This document shows, one piece after another, positions 49,365-58,859 of a DNA stretch of 64,000 nt. The first letter of the stretch is position 1. Every line of letters starts with the position of its first letter. A program made the position numbers and the translations under genes. Below the pieces are notes generated by a model. That model was not told the DNA's origin, made no database searches, and saw only the letters and a program-made list of their open reading frames with translations. Source of the DNA: Bacteroidales bacterium (lineage in GTDB: Bacteria > Bacteroidota > Bacteroidia > Bacteroidales > P3). The stretch is from assembly GCA_017479385.1 (NCBI GenBank), contig JAFVCE010000014.1, positions 1 through 64,000 of the forward strand. The letters are read 5' to 3'.

Positions 49365-50363
49365 TTATTGTGTGGGGAGTGTGGCAGAGTTGTTGCGTTC
49401 GGCCAAAATCTGCATGAAAATTTGCTCGATTTCGGCCAGCGTGGTTGCCGTTACCAGTCTGATTCTAAGATGTTTAAAGTGTGGCAGACCGCGAAAATAG
49501 GCAGCATAATGTTTGCGCATTTCGAATATGGCGGTGCATTCGCCCTTAAAATCGATTGAGGCCAAGAGGTGTTTTCGGCACACATCGACCCTTTCGGCAA
49601 TGCCTATCTCTCTGATTCCATGACCTTTGAAAGCTGATTTGGTCTGTTCAAAAATCCATGGATTGCCAATTGCACCGCGGCCAATGAGAATGCCGTCAAC
49701 GCCGTAGCGGCTGTGAGCTTCGACTGCCTGCTCGGGGGTGGTGATGTCGCCGTTGCCAAAGATGGGGATTGTCATTCGGGGGTTGTTTTTCACCTCGCCG
49801 ATAAGGGTCCAATCGGCTGAACCACTGTACATTTGTGTCTTTGTGCGGCCGTGAATGGCGAGGGCTGCTATGCCGACGTCCTGCAAGCGCTCGGCCAGGT
49901 CCACAATTGGTTTCGACGATTCGTCGTAGCCGAGTCGTGTCTTCACCGTTACCGGCAAGGTTGAGCGTCGGACCATCAACTCGGTGATTTTAAGCATCTT
50001 AGGAATGTCTTTCAGAATCCCACTGCCGGCACCTTTGCCAGCCACTTTGCGCACAGGGCAACCCCAGTTGATGTCGATAAAGTCGGGCTCGGCTCGCTGT
50101 ACAATGTCCAGACACTGAAGCAGTTCGTCCTCGTCGGCGCCGAAAATCTGTATGCCCACCGGGCGTTGTGCCTCGCTGAAGCGCATCTTGCGCAGGCTCT
50201 TCTCAGCGTCGCGATTCAGCGCTTCGGAAGCTATGAACTCCGTCACCACCACGTCGGCGCCAAACTCCTTACAAAGCGAGCGGAATGGGAGGTCGGTGAT
50301 GTCGTCCATGGGCGAAAGTCCTAAGACACAGCCAGTTCCGTTGTCGGGCAATTCCAGTTTCAT
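49365..50363 (-). CDS. dus: tRNA-dihydrouridine synthase (DusB-type)
   Basis: 332 residues from the ATG at 50363. FMN-dependent reduction of uridine to dihydrouridine in tRNA. Motifs are L-S-P-M-D-D-I-T-D, the catalytic-cysteine loop N-W-G-C-P-V-R-K-V, V-K-T-R-L-G-Y-D-E-S, I-H-G-R-T-K-T-Q-M-Y, G-N-G-D-I-T, and G-R-G-A-I-G-N-P-W-I-F. A farther in-frame start would run through its -7 element at 50368 and is rejected. Four nt separate this element from the ATG, as for the U32 gene. It is first in the dus-smpB-lysC unit and divergent from cdd. Confidence 0.93.
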   Translation of the reverse strand: MKLELPDNGTGCVLGLSPMDDITDLPFRSLCKEFGADVVVTEFIASEALNRDAEKSLRKMRFSEAQRPVGIQIFGADEDELLQCLDIVQRAEPDFIDINWGCPVRKVAGKGAGSGILKDIPKMLKITELMVRRSTLPVTVKTRLGYDESSKPIVDLAERLQDVGIAALAIHGRTKTQMYSGSADWTLIGEVKNNPRMTIPIFGNGDITTPEQAVEAHSRYGVDGILIGRGAIGNPWIFEQTKSAFKGHGIREIGIAERVDVCRKHLLASIDFKGECTAIFEMRKHYAAYFRGLPHFKHLRIRLVTATTLAEIEQIFMQILAERNNSATLPTQ

Positions 50364-50367
50364 GCTG

Positions 50368-50375
50368 CAAAGATA
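50368..50375 (-). promoter_or_regulatory. -7 element immediately before dus
   Basis: The minus strand reads TATCTTTG, followed by four bases and the ATG at 50363; probably a leaderless transcript. Confidence 0.55.
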
Positions 50376-50457
50376 TGAAAAAAAATCCGATTTTTGGCCC
50401 CTAAGCACAATAAAAATCGGCCTCGACCGTTAATATTTATCATAACATATTGGTAAT

Positions 50458-50928
50458 ATGGAACAAACCCTCGTATTGCACTACCACGATGTGGCTTCGG
50501 CCGACGAGCTGTCGCAGGCCGACCGCGAACTTGTTGAGAGTGCCATCCGCGCCACCTCGGGTGCCTACGCCCCCTACTCGCACTTCAGCGTTGGGGCGGC
50601 GGTGCGGCTGGCCGACGGACGGATACAAACCGGTAATAATCAGGAGAATATGGCTTACCCCTCGGGCCTTTGTGCCGAGCGCGTGACGCTCTTTGCTGCC
50701 TCGTCGCAGAGCAGCGAACCGCTCGTGGCCATCGCCATGGTAGCTCGCGACCCCGAAGGCCGATTGGTCGAGGCTTCACCCTGTGGCTCATGTCGCCAGG
50801 TGATGTTGGAGTATGAGCGTCGACAAGGCTGCCCGATGAGGGTTTTGTTACGCCTCGACGATGGCCAAATTCGCTGTTTCGACACTGCCGAAATGCTTTT
50901 ACCATTCGCTTTCAAAGCCGATTTATAG
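50458..50928 (+). CDS. cdd: Cytidine deaminase
   Basis: 156 residues. Zinc-dependent hydrolysis of (deoxy)cytidine to (deoxy)uridine in pyrimidine salvage. Zinc-site motifs C-A-E-R and P-C-G-S-C-R-Q are intact, with Y-A-P-Y-S-H-F-x-V-G-A-A before and an N-x-E-N-x-A-Y-P-S-G-L-C-A-E stretch of the homotetrameric type. Divergent from dus and upstream of the ppiD-like gene, which has its own promoter. Confidence 0.94.
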   Translation: MEQTLVLHYHDVASADELSQADRELVESAIRATSGAYAPYSHFSVGAAVRLADGRIQTGNNQENMAYPSGLCAERVTLFAASSQSSEPLVAIAMVARDPEGRLVEASPCGSCRQVMLEYERRQGCPMRVLLRLDDGQIRCFDTAEMLLPFAFKADL

Positions 50929-51025
50929 CAAAAAATGTTGCTTTCCAACCACCTGATAACAAGTGCGATACGGAAAAAATGAAAAGTTTTTGCCGAAAAA
51001 ATTTTCGTACACAGATTTTTCTTTG

Positions 51026-51033
51026 TACCTTTG
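51026..51033 (+). promoter_or_regulatory. Putative -7 element of the PpiD-like gene
   Basis: TACCTTTG matches TAnnTTTG; the ATG at 51072 follows after 38 nt. Confidence 0.5.
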
Positions 51034-51071
51034 CACGTTTTTATTAGATGAATAATCAATAAATTATAGAT

Positions 51072-53186
51072 ATGGGAATTATAGGAAGTATCAGAAAACA
51101 TTCGTGGGTAGCTGTGGCCCTTGTGGGTATAGCTATCGTGGCTTTCATTCTTGGCGATTTAACCAAGAACAACCGTAGAATCCCCGACGTGGGCAAAGTC
51201 AACGGCAAAGTCCTTACCTATCAGAGGTTCAACGACTTGGCTGGGGTGATGGAGAACAACTATCGCCAACAGCAAGGCGGAAACCAAGTTCCGGCCGACG
51301 TGGAGTATCAAATCCGCGGCCAGGTGTGGCAGAACTATGTAGACGAGACCCTCCTCGACGAGCAACTCGACAAGCTGGGCCTTAGCGTGACCGCAGCCGA
51401 GGTGAGCGATATGTTCACCGGCGACTTCATCCACCCCTACGTCCGCCAAAGTTTCACCAACCCCCAGACGGGGCAGTACGATTACCAGCAGGTCAGCTAC
51501 TTGGCTCAGAACTTCGACCAACTCGACACAGCTGTGCGCGAGCAGTGGATGGAGCTCGAGAAATACGTGACCAACGACCGCCGTCAGCAGAAGTACAGCG
51601 CCCTCGTGGCCGGCGCCTTCTATATGCCCAAAGCCATCGCCGCCAAGGTGGCCGAGATGGGTACCGCGGTGAACAACGTGCGCGTTGTCGCCGTGCCGTT
51701 CCAGAGTGTGGCCGACGAAGAGGCTCAACCCACCGAAACCGATTTCCAGAAATATTATGGCGAACACAAAGCCGAGTTCCGCATTCGCGAAGAACTTCGC
51801 GAGGTCGACTTTGTGGTCTTCAACGTCACCCCGACCCCCGAAGATATGGCTGCCATCCAGGCCGACGTCTTCAAGGTGTGGGCTGAGTTCCAAACCACCG
51901 ACGATGCCGAGATGGCCTTCTTTGTCAACGCCGAGAGCGACCGTAGTTACGACTCCACCTATATGCGTGCCACGGCCTTCCGCGCCCCACTCGATTCTGC
52001 CATCGCCAACAGTTCGAAAGGTACCCTCATCGCCCCGCGCGTTGTTGGTAACGAGTGGACCATGGCCAAAGTGCTCGAAACAGGTATGCGCCCCGACAGC
52101 CTCCGCGCCAGTGCCATCTACGTGCTCAACAGCAATGCTGGTGGCAACATCACCCGTGGCGACGAGCAAGCCAAAGAGTTGGCCGACAGCATAGCCAACC
52201 TCCTCCGCACCAACCGTATGTCGTTCGAAGAGGCTGTGGCCCAATATTCTGACGACCCGCAGAAAGAGCAAACCCAGGGCGATATGCAGTGGCAGCTCGA
52301 CGGCGGTTATGGCTACCTCAACGAGCAAATCGTAGCCACCCCCGAAGGCGGAATTTTCACTTTCAAACACCCTGCCGGCGTGGGCTACTTTATTATTAAG
52401 GTCACCGGCAAGACCAAACCTGTGCAGAAATATCGCGTTGCTATGGTGACCCGCGAAATTGTCCCCTCCGACGCCACCAACCGCTCCGTCTATAATGCTG
52501 CAACCCGCTTCGCTGGCCAGAACCGCACCTTCCAAGCTATGAGCCAAGCTGCTCAAGAGCAGAATATGCCCATGCGTAACGCCCTGGTCAACATGATGGC
52601 CAACCAAATCTCGGGCGTGAGCAACGCTCGCAGCATTGTGCAGTGGGCCTACAACGACAAGACCAATGTTGGCGAAGTGGCCGACCAGGTGTTCCAGGCC
52701 GACAATATGTATATCGTAGTCGCCCTCAAAGAAATCTATCGCAAAGGCATTCCCAGTGTTGACCAAATGCACGACATGATAGAGCAGCAGGTGCGCCTCG
52801 ACAAGAAAGGCGAAGTGCTCATGGCTCGCGCCGCCGAGGCCAAGACTGCCGCCCAAGACCTCCCCTCGATGGCCGTAAAACTCAACGTTGCTCTCGACAC
52901 TATTGACAGCGTTTCGTTTGCCGACTACTACCTGGGCCGTTACGGAATGGAGCCCAAGGTCCAGGCCGCCATCGCCGCTGCCCAGAAGGGCCAAGTGGTT
53001 GGCCCCGTCAAGGGTGCCAACGGTGTTTATCTGCTTCAGGTCGACGCCACCGCCCAGCGCGAAGCCGCATCGGCCGATGCCGTCCGTAGCAACCTAGAGC
53101 GCCCCTACAGCCAAAAGGTGCGTGCCCTCACCCAGGTGCTGAAAGACAAGGCCAAAATCACCGACCAGCGTAACAAATTCTTCTAA
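51072..53186 (+). CDS. PpiD/SurA-type periplasmic peptidyl-prolyl isomerase
   Basis: 704 residues. An N-terminal membrane helix (about 13-30) anchors a periplasmic protein beginning V-G-K-V-N-G-K-V-L-T-Y-Q-R-F, the SurA-N/PpiD N-domain signature. A parvulin-type domain is likely around 345-440 (S-F-E-E-A-V-A-Q-Y-S-D-D-P...G-D-M-Q-W-Q), with a further helical C-terminal region. It should assist folding of secreted and outer-membrane proteins. It has its own promoter and a strong terminator, so it is probably monocistronic although followed by five more plus-strand genes. Confidence 0.9.
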   Translation: MGIIGSIRKHSWVAVALVGIAIVAFILGDLTKNNRRIPDVGKVNGKVLTYQRFNDLAGVMENNYRQQQGGNQVPADVEYQIRGQVWQNYVDETLLDEQLDKLGLSVTAAEVSDMFTGDFIHPYVRQSFTNPQTGQYDYQQVSYLAQNFDQLDTAVREQWMELEKYVTNDRRQQKYSALVAGAFYMPKAIAAKVAEMGTAVNNVRVVAVPFQSVADEEAQPTETDFQKYYGEHKAEFRIREELREVDFVVFNVTPTPEDMAAIQADVFKVWAEFQTTDDAEMAFFVNAESDRSYDSTYMRATAFRAPLDSAIANSSKGTLIAPRVVGNEWTMAKVLETGMRPDSLRASAIYVLNSNAGGNITRGDEQAKELADSIANLLRTNRMSFEEAVAQYSDDPQKEQTQGDMQWQLDGGYGYLNEQIVATPEGGIFTFKHPAGVGYFIIKVTGKTKPVQKYRVAMVTREIVPSDATNRSVYNAATRFAGQNRTFQAMSQAAQEQNMPMRNALVNMMANQISGVSNARSIVQWAYNDKTNVGEVADQVFQADNMYIVVALKEIYRKGIPSVDQMHDMIEQQVRLDKKGEVLMARAAEAKTAAQDLPSMAVKLNVALDTIDSVSFADYYLGRYGMEPKVQAAIAAAQKGQVVGPVKGANGVYLLQVDATAQREAASADAVRSNLERPYSQKVRALTQVLKDKAKITDQRNKFF

Positions 53187-53207
53187 AATTAAATAAGAAA
53201 CGCCACA

Positions 53208-53240
53208 AACGGGCGCAACCGCAAGGCTGCGCCCGTTTTT
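53208..53240 (+). terminator. Rho-independent terminator of the PpiD-like gene
   Basis: AACGGGCGCA pairs with TGCGCCCGTT, with an inner CC-GCAA-GG hairpin, followed by a run of T. It lies 22 nt past the stop. Confidence 0.85.
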
Positions 53241-53255
53241 AAACAAAAGCAGGCT

Positions 53256-54185
53256 ATGAAATTCAAGGAGTGGCTGAACCAAATAAACAAAAAAGCCCTG
53301 GGCGACATCTGGCGGCACAAGCAGCGCCTCGTCGTGATGGATACCGAGACCTATAAAGAGAAATTCTCGTTCCAACTCTCGGGCATCAACCTTTTTGTTT
53401 TTACTGGTCTGACGCTCATCGTGTTTGTGGTCCTCACCGCTACCCTCATCACCCTCACCCCACTGCGCGAATACATACCCGGCTACACCAACACCGATAT
53501 GGTGGAGCAAACCCAACGCAACGCCTACCTTATAGACTCGTTGCAGAACGAGCTCGACAACCAACTCTGGCTCGTTTCGACGATACAGAGTGTGCTTCTC
53601 GACCGCCCCTTCGAAGGCGACAGCCTGGTGGCCGACTCGTCGGCCTCGTTGCGCGTTGTGGCCGGCGCCTACCGCCATTCGCGCGCCGACAGCCTGCTGC
53701 GCGAAGAGATAGAGCGCGAAGACCACGACAACCGTTACCAGGTGCGCCCTTCTGCGCCACAAAGCGCGAGTTCGCAGGCTTCGTCGCAGCCCAGTGCGCA
53801 GCAACAGACCTTCGTTTCGCAGCTCTTCTTCGCCCCCATCAAAGGCACCGTTGTGGCCCCATTCGAGCCTCAAACGCGCCACTATGGGGTTGATGTGGCC
53901 GCCGCCTCGGGCGAGCTGGTAAAAGCTGCCGCCACCGGCACTGTGATATTTGCAAACTTCACTGTTGAGAACGGCAACATCGTGGCCATTCAGCACCCAG
54001 GCAACGTTATCACCGTCTACAAGCACAACAGTTCGCTCCTCAAGCACGAAGGCGACGTGGTGCGCACCGGCGAACCCATTGCCTTTGTGGGCAACTCGGG
54101 CACCCTCTCGACAGGTCCGCACCTACACTTCGAACTCTGGGTGAGCGGCGTGCCGGTCGACCCCCAACAGTACGTTTCGTTCTAA
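53256..54185 (+). CDS. Membrane-anchored M23-family peptidase
   Basis: 309 residues. A single membrane helix (about 45-68) precedes a coiled periplasmic linker and Ser/Gln-rich stretch (PSAPQSASSQASSQPSAQQQ). The C-terminal LytM/M23 domain (about 185-309) has the zinc-site H-Y-G-V-D and G-P-H-L-H-F-E-L-W. Such proteins cleave peptidoglycan cross-bridges, or regulate amidases when catalytic residues are lost; here they are present. First gene after the terminator at 53208; dxr follows 18 nt later. Confidence 0.9.
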   Translation: MKFKEWLNQINKKALGDIWRHKQRLVVMDTETYKEKFSFQLSGINLFVFTGLTLIVFVVLTATLITLTPLREYIPGYTNTDMVEQTQRNAYLIDSLQNELDNQLWLVSTIQSVLLDRPFEGDSLVADSSASLRVVAGAYRHSRADSLLREEIEREDHDNRYQVRPSAPQSASSQASSQPSAQQQTFVSQLFFAPIKGTVVAPFEPQTRHYGVDVAAASGELVKAAATGTVIFANFTVENGNIVAIQHPGNVITVYKHNSSLLKHEGDVVRTGEPIAFVGNSGTLSTGPHLHFELWVSGVPVDPQQYVSF

Positions 54186-54203
54186 ACTAAACCAACTACC
54201 CAT

Positions 54204-55343
54204 ATGAACTGCCCCAAACGCATAGCCATACTTGGCTCGACAGGCTCTATTGGCACCCAAACACTCAACGTGGTGCGTCACCATCGCGACCGCTTCAGCG
54301 TCGAGGTGCTCTGTGCCGGCTCGAACGCAGAACTACTTATAAATCAGGCTCTCGAGTTCGACCCTAACGCCGTGGTCATTGCCGACGAGAGCAAATACAC
54401 CACCGTGCAGCAAGCCCTCGCCCACACCGACGTCAAGGTTTTTGCCGGTCGCCAGTCGATGGTCGACATCATGGATATGAGTAGCATCGACGTGGTGGTG
54501 GCAGCCATAGTGGGTTTTGCCGGCCTCGAGCCCACCCTGCGCGCCATCGAGCGCGGCAAGACCATAGCCCTGGCCAACAAAGAGACTATGGTCGTGGCGG
54601 GCCACATTGTTACTCGCGCTGCCGAGCGCCACGGAGCCGCCATACTACCTGTCGACTCGGAGCATTCGGCTATCTTTCAGTGCCTTATGGGCAATGCCCA
54701 GCAGAAGCCCGACAAGCTGATACTTACCGCCAGCGGTGGCCCTTTCCGTGGACGCACACGTGACGACCTGGCCAACGTCGCCCTGGCCGACGCCTTGCAC
54801 CACCCCAACTGGAGTATGGGCCGCAAGGTGACCATAGACAGTGCCACGCTGATGAACAAAGGTCTCGAAGTGATTGAGGCCCACTGGCTTTTTGGCGTCG
54901 AGGCAAGCCACATCGAGGTGCTCGTTCACCCCCAGTCGGTGGTCCACTCAATGGTGCAATATGCCGATGGCGCCATCTTGGCCCAGCTCGGTGTGCCCAC
55001 CATGGAAACACCCATCATGTTCGCCCTCTCTTTCCCCGACCGCCTACCCACCCACCTGCCAAAGCTCGATTTTGCCACCTGTAGCCAACTCACATTCGAG
55101 CAACCAGACAGGCAAACTTTTCGCTGTCTCGACTTGGCCTACAGCGCTTTAGCTCGAGGGGGCAACGCCCCTTGCGCCCTCAACGCGGCCAACGAGGTGG
55201 CAGTGCAACGCTTCATCGACGGCCGCCTCAAATTCCTCGAAATTGCAGATTTTGTAGAAAAAGTTATCGACAGATGTAATTTTATTGCAAGTCCTACGTT
55301 ATTAGATTTGATAGAAACCGATAAACAGATAAGAACCGTATGA
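54204..55343 (+). CDS. dxr: 1-deoxy-D-xylulose-5-phosphate reductoisomerase
   Basis: 379 residues. Second step of the MEP isoprenoid pathway, NADPH-dependent. Motifs are the N-terminal I-L-G-S-T-G-S-I-G-T-Q-T-L, A-L-A-N-K-E-T-M-V, L-P-V-D-S-E-H-S-A-I-F-Q, L-T-A-S-G-G-P-F-R and W-S-M-G-x-K-V-T-I-D-S-A-T-L-M-N-K-G-L-E. Its last codons overlap rseP by 4 nt, a pairing seen in many genomes. Confidence 0.97.
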   Translation: MNCPKRIAILGSTGSIGTQTLNVVRHHRDRFSVEVLCAGSNAELLINQALEFDPNAVVIADESKYTTVQQALAHTDVKVFAGRQSMVDIMDMSSIDVVVAAIVGFAGLEPTLRAIERGKTIALANKETMVVAGHIVTRAAERHGAAILPVDSEHSAIFQCLMGNAQQKPDKLILTASGGPFRGRTRDDLANVALADALHHPNWSMGRKVTIDSATLMNKGLEVIEAHWLFGVEASHIEVLVHPQSVVHSMVQYADGAILAQLGVPTMETPIMFALSFPDRLPTHLPKLDFATCSQLTFEQPDRQTFRCLDLAYSALARGGNAPCALNAANEVAVQRFIDGRLKFLEIADFVEKVIDRCNFIASPTLLDLIETDKQIRTV

Positions 55344-56743
55344 AGATATTCGCCCTATTGTTGAGCCTCTCGCTGCTCGTCTTCACCCACGAGATGGGGC
55401 ACCTCGGCTTTGCCAAGTTGTTCCACACCCGTGTGCGCCGCTTCTACCTCTTTTTCAACCCTGGCTTTTCGATTTTCAAAGCCCGCAAGTTTGGTGGCAA
55501 GTGGCACTTCCTCTTCTTCAACGCCAACGAGCCCGACGAGTGGAAGGAGGAGAACCTCAGCGAGGCCGACCGCAACAACACCCTCTGGGGCATTGGTTGG
55601 CTGCCGTTGGGTGGCTATTGCGACATTGCCGGAATGATAGACGAGACCAAGGGCCCCGACGACCTCGAAAGCACCCCCCAGCCGTGGGAGTACCGCTCCA
55701 AACCGGCCTGGCAACGCTTGTGCATTGTGAGTGGTGGCGTGTTGGTCAACTTTGTCACCGCCCTCATCATCTACACCGGCATCTTTGCCCACTGGGGCAA
55801 GGACGAGCTGCCGCTGCGCAACGCCTCGCTCGGCTACGCCTACCACGAAATGCTTAAGGACGAGGGCTTTGTCGACGGCGACGTTATCTACGCCATCGAC
55901 GGCAACGAGGTCTACGACTTTGTCGAAGCCCAGCAACGCCTCACCCTCGACAACCCCCGCCAGGTAACCGTCCGCCGCGGCGACTCGCTGCTCACCCTCG
56001 ACCTCTCGGGCCAGCTCATGCAGCGCATTGTAGAGCTCAACTCTAAGGACCTCGTGCTCATGGCGCCGCGTATGCCCTTCGTAGTCAAGGACTACGTTAC
56101 CGGCTCGCCAGCCAAGCGTGCCGGACTGCTCCCGGGCGATAGCCTTGTGGCCATCGACGGCCAGCCCATGCCTGTGGCAACCGACATCATTGCTGCCCTC
56201 GGCGCAGCCGCAGGCGACTCGCTCACCATTGGCTTCGTGCGCCAAGGCCAGCGCCACGATGTGCGTATGGCCATTCCCTCCGACGGCAAGATTGGCGTGC
56301 AGTTGGTAACCAGTTTGGCCGACCTTTTCGAGGTGCACCACATAGACTACACCATTTTACAAGCCATACCGGCCGGCATAAGCTACGGTTGGCACACGCT
56401 TACAAGCTACGTCTCGTCGCTCCGTGTGCTCTTTGCTCCAGGCGGCACCCAGGCCCTCGGCGGCTTCGGCACCCTCGGCTCGCTCTTCCCCAACGAGTGG
56501 GATTGGCACTCTTTCTGGTCCATCACCGCCTTCTTGGCTGTTATTCTGGCCTTTATGAACGTTATCCCCATCCCCGGACTCGACGGTGGCCACATAGTCT
56601 TCACCCTGTGGGAGATTGTAACCCGCCGCAAACCCTCCGAGCGCTTCCTCACCGTGGCGCAGAACGTGGGTATGATTTTGCTCATCGCCCTGCTCGTGCT
56701 GGCCAACGGCAACGACCTCTGGCGCTGGCTGCGCAGCCTCTAA
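55340..56743 (+). CDS. rseP: RseP-type site-2 intramembrane protease
   Basis: 467 residues. The zinc motif H-E-M-G-H is at residues 17-21, followed by C-terminal N-V-I-P-I-P-G-L-D-G-G-H that supplies the third ligand. A central region holds one or two PDZ-like domains (V-T-G-S-P-A-K-R-A-G-L-L-P-G-D). Site-2 proteases cut anti-sigma factors and remnant signal peptides in the membrane. The anti-sigma substrate is not identifiable here. ATGA overlap with dxr implies translational coupling. Confidence 0.95.
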   Translation: MKIFALLLSLSLLVFTHEMGHLGFAKLFHTRVRRFYLFFNPGFSIFKARKFGGKWHFLFFNANEPDEWKEENLSEADRNNTLWGIGWLPLGGYCDIAGMIDETKGPDDLESTPQPWEYRSKPAWQRLCIVSGGVLVNFVTALIIYTGIFAHWGKDELPLRNASLGYAYHEMLKDEGFVDGDVIYAIDGNEVYDFVEAQQRLTLDNPRQVTVRRGDSLLTLDLSGQLMQRIVELNSKDLVLMAPRMPFVVKDYVTGSPAKRAGLLPGDSLVAIDGQPMPVATDIIAALGAAAGDSLTIGFVRQGQRHDVRMAIPSDGKIGVQLVTSLADLFEVHHIDYTILQAIPAGISYGWHTLTSYVSSLRVLFAPGGTQALGGFGTLGSLFPNEWDWHSFWSITAFLAVILAFMNVIPIPGLDGGHIVFTLWEIVTRRKPSERFLTVAQNVGMILLIALLVLANGNDLWRWLRSL

Positions 56744-56765
56744 CCCCCGTCGTCGCTCTCGCACC

Positions 56766-58166
56766 ATGAAAAAGATAGACCGCCTCATACTCCGCTCCTT
56801 CCTCGGCCCGCTGGTGCTCACCTTCGCGGTGGCGGTCTTCGTGCTGCTCATGCAGTTTCTTTGGAAGTTTATCGACGACATTGTGGGCAAGGGCCTGCCC
56901 TTCGGCGTCATTGCCGAACTGCTCTTCTACGCCTCGGCCACCTTCGTGCCCATGGCGCTGCCCATCGCCGTGCTCTTTGCCTCGATAATGACTATGGGCA
57001 ATTTTGGCGAGAAATACGAGCTCGTGGCCATGAAGGCGGGCGGCATTAGCGTTAGCCGCGCCATGCGCCCCATGGCCATAGTGTGTGTGGCGCTCACCGT
57101 GCTGGCCTTCTTTTTTGCCGACCGCGTCATGCCCAAAGCCATGCTCCAATACCGCTCCACCCTCATCAGCGTGGCCCAGAAAAAACCCGCCCTCAACATC
57201 CCCATTGGCGAGTATTATAAGGATATAGACGGCTACGTCATTCGCGTCAATGCCAAAGACCCCGACGGCTTCACCCTGCGCGACATTGTTATCTACGACC
57301 ACACCGACCCCAATAACCAAATTGGCGTCATCACCGCCGAGAGCGGCACTATGCGCACCTCGCCCGACGAGCGCTACCTCATGTTCACGCTCAACAACGG
57401 CTACACCTACTCCGAAAACACCCGTGGCAACGAGTACTACTCGCGCCCGCTGCTCACCGTGGCTTTCGACCAGCAGACCATACTGTTCGACATCTCATCG
57501 TTTGCCTACAATAAGGTCGAGAAGGTAACCTCCAACACCTACCACCTGCTCACCATCGACCAGCTCAGTTCGACCATCGACGGCCTGGAAGGCTACTACG
57601 AAGAGCGCTGCCACGAGTATGCGGAGCTCCTCTACGAATACCTGCCGGCCTACAGCAAGGCGGTGCGTGCCGGCCAAGCACCGACCCGCCCCCTCAACAT
57701 CGGCGAGCGTATGGCCCAACTCTCGCCCCACAGTCGCGTAAGCATCATGTCGCGCTCGCGCAACATTGCCCGCCAGGCCGCCGAGTCGTCGTCGTCGTAC
57801 ACCTCCATACTGCGTGGCGAGACGGTCTGGATAAACAAGCACCACATCGAGTGGCAGCGCCGCTACACCCTCTCGCTGGCCTGCCTGCTGCTCTTCTTTG
57901 TCGGTGCCCCATTCGGCTCCATAGTGCGCAAAGGCGGCCTCGGCATGCCGCTCGTGGCCTCGGTAGGCTTTTTTGTGGCCTACTACGTGGTGGGCATGAT
58001 TAGCGAAAAAGCCGTCCGCGAAAGCGCCCTCGACCCCTCGGGGATGTGGCTCTCGTCGCTCTTCCTGCTACCTATCGGCATTGTGCTCACCCTCGAGGTG
58101 ACCACCGACAGCCGCCTGTTCGACAAAGCCACGTGGCACAAACTCTTCCACCCCCACCGCAAATGA
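56766..58166 (+). CDS. LptF/LptG-family permease
   Basis: 466 residues. Typical LptF/G layout: three N-terminal membrane helices, a long periplasmic jellyroll-type domain (about 125-370) and three C-terminal helices. The N-terminus (M-K-K-I-D-R-L-I-L-R-S-F-L-G-P) and L-F-A-S-I-M-T-M-G-N-F-G-E-K-Y-E-L-V-A-M-K-A-G-G are characteristic. With its partners it extracts lipopolysaccharide from the inner membrane. Whether it is LptF or LptG is not clear, and no second permease gene is adjacent. The stop overlaps recR's start (ATGA). Confidence 0.92.
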   Translation: MKKIDRLILRSFLGPLVLTFAVAVFVLLMQFLWKFIDDIVGKGLPFGVIAELLFYASATFVPMALPIAVLFASIMTMGNFGEKYELVAMKAGGISVSRAMRPMAIVCVALTVLAFFFADRVMPKAMLQYRSTLISVAQKKPALNIPIGEYYKDIDGYVIRVNAKDPDGFTLRDIVIYDHTDPNNQIGVITAESGTMRTSPDERYLMFTLNNGYTYSENTRGNEYYSRPLLTVAFDQQTILFDISSFAYNKVEKVTSNTYHLLTIDQLSSTIDGLEGYYEERCHEYAELLYEYLPAYSKAVRAGQAPTRPLNIGERMAQLSPHSRVSIMSRSRNIARQAAESSSSYTSILRGETVWINKHHIEWQRRYTLSLACLLLFFVGAPFGSIVRKGGLGMPLVASVGFFVAYYVVGMISEKAVRESALDPSGMWLSSLFLLPIGIVLTLEVTTDSRLFDKATWHKLFHPHRK

Positions 58167-58780
58167 ACATCCCGTCCGACATACTGCAGCAAGCCGTCGA
58201 CCAGTTGCGGTCGCTCCCAGGCGTAGGTGCACGAACAGCGTTGCGCTACGCCCTGCACGTCGAGTCGTCGTCGGCCGACGAGGTGCAGCGCTTGGCCGAC
58301 TCGCTACTCGCCCTCAAGCACTCGCTGCGCCACTGCCAGCTGTGCCACAACCTGAGCGACACCGACCTCTGCCCCATCTGCGCCAGCCCCAAACGGCGGC
58401 GCGACACGGTGTGTGTGGTCGAGAACGTGCAGAGCGTCATGGCGGTCGAGGCCACCGGCCAGTATCAGGGCCTCTACCACGTGCTGGGCGGCGTCATCTC
58501 GCCCATCGACGGGGTGGGCATACACGACCTCGAGCTCGACTCGCTCGTGGCCCGCGTGCGCCAGGCCGAACCCGAACCAGTGGCCGAGGTCATCCTCGCG
58601 CTGCCGGGCACCATGGAGGGCGACACCACGGCCTACTACATCTATCGCCAACTGGCCCCACTCGGCGTAAAGGTCACCGCCATAGCGCGCGGTGTGGCGG
58701 TGGGCGACAACCTCGAGTATGCCGACGAGCTCACCCTCGGCCGCTCCATTGCCTCGCGCCACCCCTTCGAAGCCCAGTAA
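58163..58780 (+). CDS. recR: Recombination protein RecR
   Basis: 205 residues from the ATG at 58163, which overlaps the stop of the LptF/G gene. A helix-hairpin-helix (L-R-S-L-P-G-V-G-A-R-T-A) is followed by a zinc finger with cysteines 58, 61, 70 and 73, and a Toprim domain (V-C-V-V-E-N-V-Q-S-V-M-A-V-E and L-G-G-V-I-S-P-I-D-G-V-G). RecR clamps DNA with RecO in RecFOR recombination repair. A longer frame upstream is out of family length and rejected. Last gene of the plus-strand run. Confidence 0.96.
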   Translation: MNIPSDILQQAVDQLRSLPGVGARTALRYALHVESSSADEVQRLADSLLALKHSLRHCQLCHNLSDTDLCPICASPKRRRDTVCVVENVQSVMAVEATGQYQGLYHVLGGVISPIDGVGIHDLELDSLVARVRQAEPEPVAEVILALPGTMEGDTTAYYIYRQLAPLGVKVTAIARGVAVGDNLEYADELTLGRSIASRHPFEAQ

Positions 58781-58859
58781 CCCATCTCTCGGTGCCACAA
58801 AACCGCCGCCACGGCAGGCGGCTAAATGGCTGTTTACCAGACTTAAGCAGGGGTTAAAG

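Noticed and set aside
51159-52994. 611-residue minus open frame opposite the PpiD-like gene
   Set aside because: The His/Val/Gly/Leu-rich composition is the complement of a clear coding frame with a membrane anchor and SurA-type N-domain.
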